Positions 61,747 through 64,000 of a DNA stretch of 64,000 nt are shown one piece after another (within the stretch, counting starts at the first letter, position 1; every line of letters begins with the position of its first letter). The stretch is from assembly GCA_034509425.1 (NCBI GenBank), contig JAVTVJ010011652.1:1565001-1629000 (forward strand), read 5' to 3'. The notes under the pieces were generated by a model. That model did not search any database and was not told the origin of the DNA. It was given only the letters and a program-made list of their open reading frames with translations. The stretch comes from Eopsaltria australis. Lineage: Eukaryota; Chordata; Aves; Passeriformes; Petroicidae. Both the position numbers and the translations under genes were made by a program.

Positions 61747-63429
61747 TGAACGGTCCACATTTGAAAAAAAACTACCCTTGACTTCCTCTGTAAATGTTAC
61801 TGGGAACTCTGTCAGACCGGGGACATGGCTTTGATGAATTACTAACTGCATGAAAATATAAGTTTCAAACTTACTTCACATGTCATTCAAGACTGGTTGG
61901 AATTTCTCCTCTGAAATGCATGAAAGTGTTTTCTTAACAATTTATAAAGTTACCTTAAAAGCTTTATTAGAATTTGGATTTGGGGGTCCACAAAAAAATC
62001 ATTCTTCTAATATTTGGGACATTCTTTTAAGGCTTGGGACAACGTCTAGGTCTGTTTATTTGCAATGTTAACGAAGACCTTAGGATAAATCACATTTTTG
62101 TATGGTGCTCTGATTTTGTTCTTTTATATTGTACTATCCCTAAGCAGCCTCCTCTGCCTACAAAATCTTCATTTTTGTCCTCTAAATTCTTGTGCCTTGT
62201 CTTGCTTGTCATTTTTTGTTTATATCTCCAAGGCACAGAATTTACCCAGCTGTATGTTTACTAAAAATCCGTGGTAAAAAAAGGGACTTGTGTTTATAGT
62301 TATATTAACAAAAAGAAGGGTTTTTTTCATAGTAGATTCATGAGGGGTTTTCATTCCTTTTCTAATTGATGCAGATGTTATATAATCAGACAAAGCCTTA
62401 CAACTCATGACTGACACTTTCCAAGCTAAAACTGGTTGGAGTTTAGAAGAATGGTGAGAGATTTTGAAGGAAAACTTAAGATATTAAAAGGAAAACTTGA
62501 GAAATTCTTAGCAAAACGATGAAAATAATTCAAATCCATTACATAATTTTAACTTACCCTAATGACCTGTAATTTCCTTTTTTCTGACATGTGGCCCCAT
62601 TACATGAATCACATTGACATTGTCATGATAAATTACATTCATTAAAAGGGTGCTTCTGTTATTCTAGTTAGTTTACAATTCAGTATTCATGCTCCATATC
62701 TAGTGAGAGTGTTTTACAAAAAAATTAGAATTTTATGGGTTTTTTTTTGTTTTCCCTTTGGCTGAGCTAAACCAGCTTTTGTTATGATTTGACATTAATA
62801 CAATGTATTGTTTCAACAACTAAATGGAGCCATTCTTGAATGAGACATACAACAGTGCATACAACAAAATATTTAAATCATATCAAATAGTACTAGATCA
62901 AGCACCAGGTTTTTTTAATTGTCTGTTGTTTGTTTTCAGCTATTGTACTGGAAACTGATTTGCATAAATGTTTATTTCTTACTATCTGTGGGCCAGGTTC
63001 ATAAACCCAAGGATTTTTATAGCCATTTGTTTTTACCAAGTCCATAAAACTTGATAGGTCTGTACCAGTGAGTGATACAAGTTTGTATCCAGATGATTGC
63101 TGTGCCAGGTGACACCAGAGCTGAGATACCCAGGACATCTTACAGTCAGGCAGCCAAGCTTTAAAATTTTCACCAGCTGACCTATTGCTGAATTGAGAAA
63201 TTTAATTCATTTATTGCTTTCAAACTAGCAGATCTATTTGTTACTGTATTTTTATGACAGAAAACATGATCTAATAAATATATCATTGGAAATAGGAGTC
63301 ATTAGGGCAAGTTTTTACAAGTTTTTCTGGTGATGTTTTTGTCCAAGTTTATTTTCCACTAAAAAGAATAAAAAACTGCTCAGATATAGAGTAATCCCTC
63401 TGTTCAGCCTCTTGTGATTTATGCATGTG

Positions 63430-63525
63430 TTAGGAATTTAAGAATACAAAGATTTCTGCAGTGAATCAGAGCAGCTGTCCATCTATCCCTGTCTGACAGC
63501 AATAAAAAGCTGCTTTCCAGGACAT
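63430..63525. repeat. Possible ancient amniote LINE/SINE remnant
   Basis: AATTTAAGAATACAAAGATT, then AATCAGAGCAGCTGTCCATC and ATCCCTGTCTGACAGCAA, resembles the GGGTCAGACCAATGGTCCATCTAGCCCAG...CTGTCTTCCGACAGTGGCCA repeat known from reptile and some mammalian genomes. It is diverged; identification is by recall. Confidence 0.4.
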
Positions 63526-64000
63526 TTTTTACCTTCCTTCCCTCCACTGAACTCACTGGAGCAAGATGGGTGTGGATGTGACATGGTATCAAATTGGTCT
63601 GGTTTTAGTACAGGTGTAGTCAATTCTAATTAAGAACAAAATTTTGAATTCTGCTTATAAATTGAGTATTTGTGTTTGAGTAGAGGCTTCTCCATGGGCA
63701 CTAGCACAGACTTCTTCCTCCATTTAATATATAGGTTTATGTTATGCATTGCTTAAACTAACAAAGAATAAATACTATCCTCATTTTCTCAGTGTGATGC
63801 TTAAAGAGCTGTAAATTTGATTCCTTGTTCTGTGTTGGTCTTTTCTGAAGATGGGAAAAGTCTATGAAATGAGACAGAATTTGACATCTCTGAGAACAAC
63901 AGAGTTACTCTGACTTTTTGAGTCTAATTGCAAGCAGAGAATATAGTTCATTGTATACACTATTACATCAAAATTCATGGGAAACTCCAGGGCTGGACAT

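Larger units (their letters stand above)
4600..64000 (+). other. GFRA1: GFRA1 intron 3 (partial, no acceptor in window)
   Basis: The donor at 4600 is strong and no downstream frame encodes the expected D2 start (a KGNNCLDAAKACN-like motif), so at least 59.4 kb is intron. A very long intron at this position agrees with what I recall of mammalian and chicken GFRA1. The interior is CpG-poor and A/T-rich, with repeats, palindromes and candidate regulatory stretches listed separately. The scattered open frames of 60-190 codons show no family motif, no compositional signature and no splice context, and I leave them unannotated. Confidence 0.85.

Overview
The window looks like nuclear DNA from a bird, very probably a songbird. 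It carries the 5' part of one recognisable gene, GFRA1 (GDNF family receptor alpha-1), on the + strand; almost everything else is intron. The avian call rests on several CR1 LINE 3' ends, including a CR1-X-like copy. The passerine call rests on a tRNA-Ile-derived SINE whose tail matches a CR1-X 3' end (TguSINE1 type).

Layout. Bases 1-780 are A/T-rich upstream DNA with a motif-bearing proximal stretch near 660-780. A strong CpG island (about 785-1690) is the promoter region. The probable 5' leader runs up to 1890 and contains two overlapping short upstream ORFs. Three coding exons follow, all with consensus splice sites and compatible reading frame: 1891-1930 (signal peptide start), 3011-3313 (rest of the signal peptide and the first cysteine-rich domain, D1) and 4516-4599 (linker after D1). 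Together they encode the first 142 residues. Intron 3 opens at 4600 and does not close inside the window; no later GFRA1 exon was found in the remaining 59 kb.

Intron 3 is CpG-poor, A/T-rich DNA. It holds CR1 fragments near 25.1, 17.7-18.0, 26.46-26.74, 30.5 and 41.9-42.3 kb, and a CR1-tailed SINE at 18.0 kb. A decayed L2-like LINE lies on the - strand at 48.2-48.7 kb. Fainter ancient repeats include a 14-bp-TIR element at 5.56-5.72 kb, MIR-like patches and a TTTAAA-rich block at 47.4 kb. There are also two long hairpin-forming palindromes (21.6 and 45.0 kb) and several CpG-retaining, homeobox-motif-rich stretches that look like conserved regulatory DNA.

I see no microbial genes, operons, CRISPR arrays, rRNA genes or intact transposase genes. 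I do not see a clearly novel biological system. The items most worth a check are the overlapping upstream ORFs, the two palindromes, the head-on CR1-X/SINE pair and the candidate intronic enhancers. All family names come from recall and reading by eye, without database searches.
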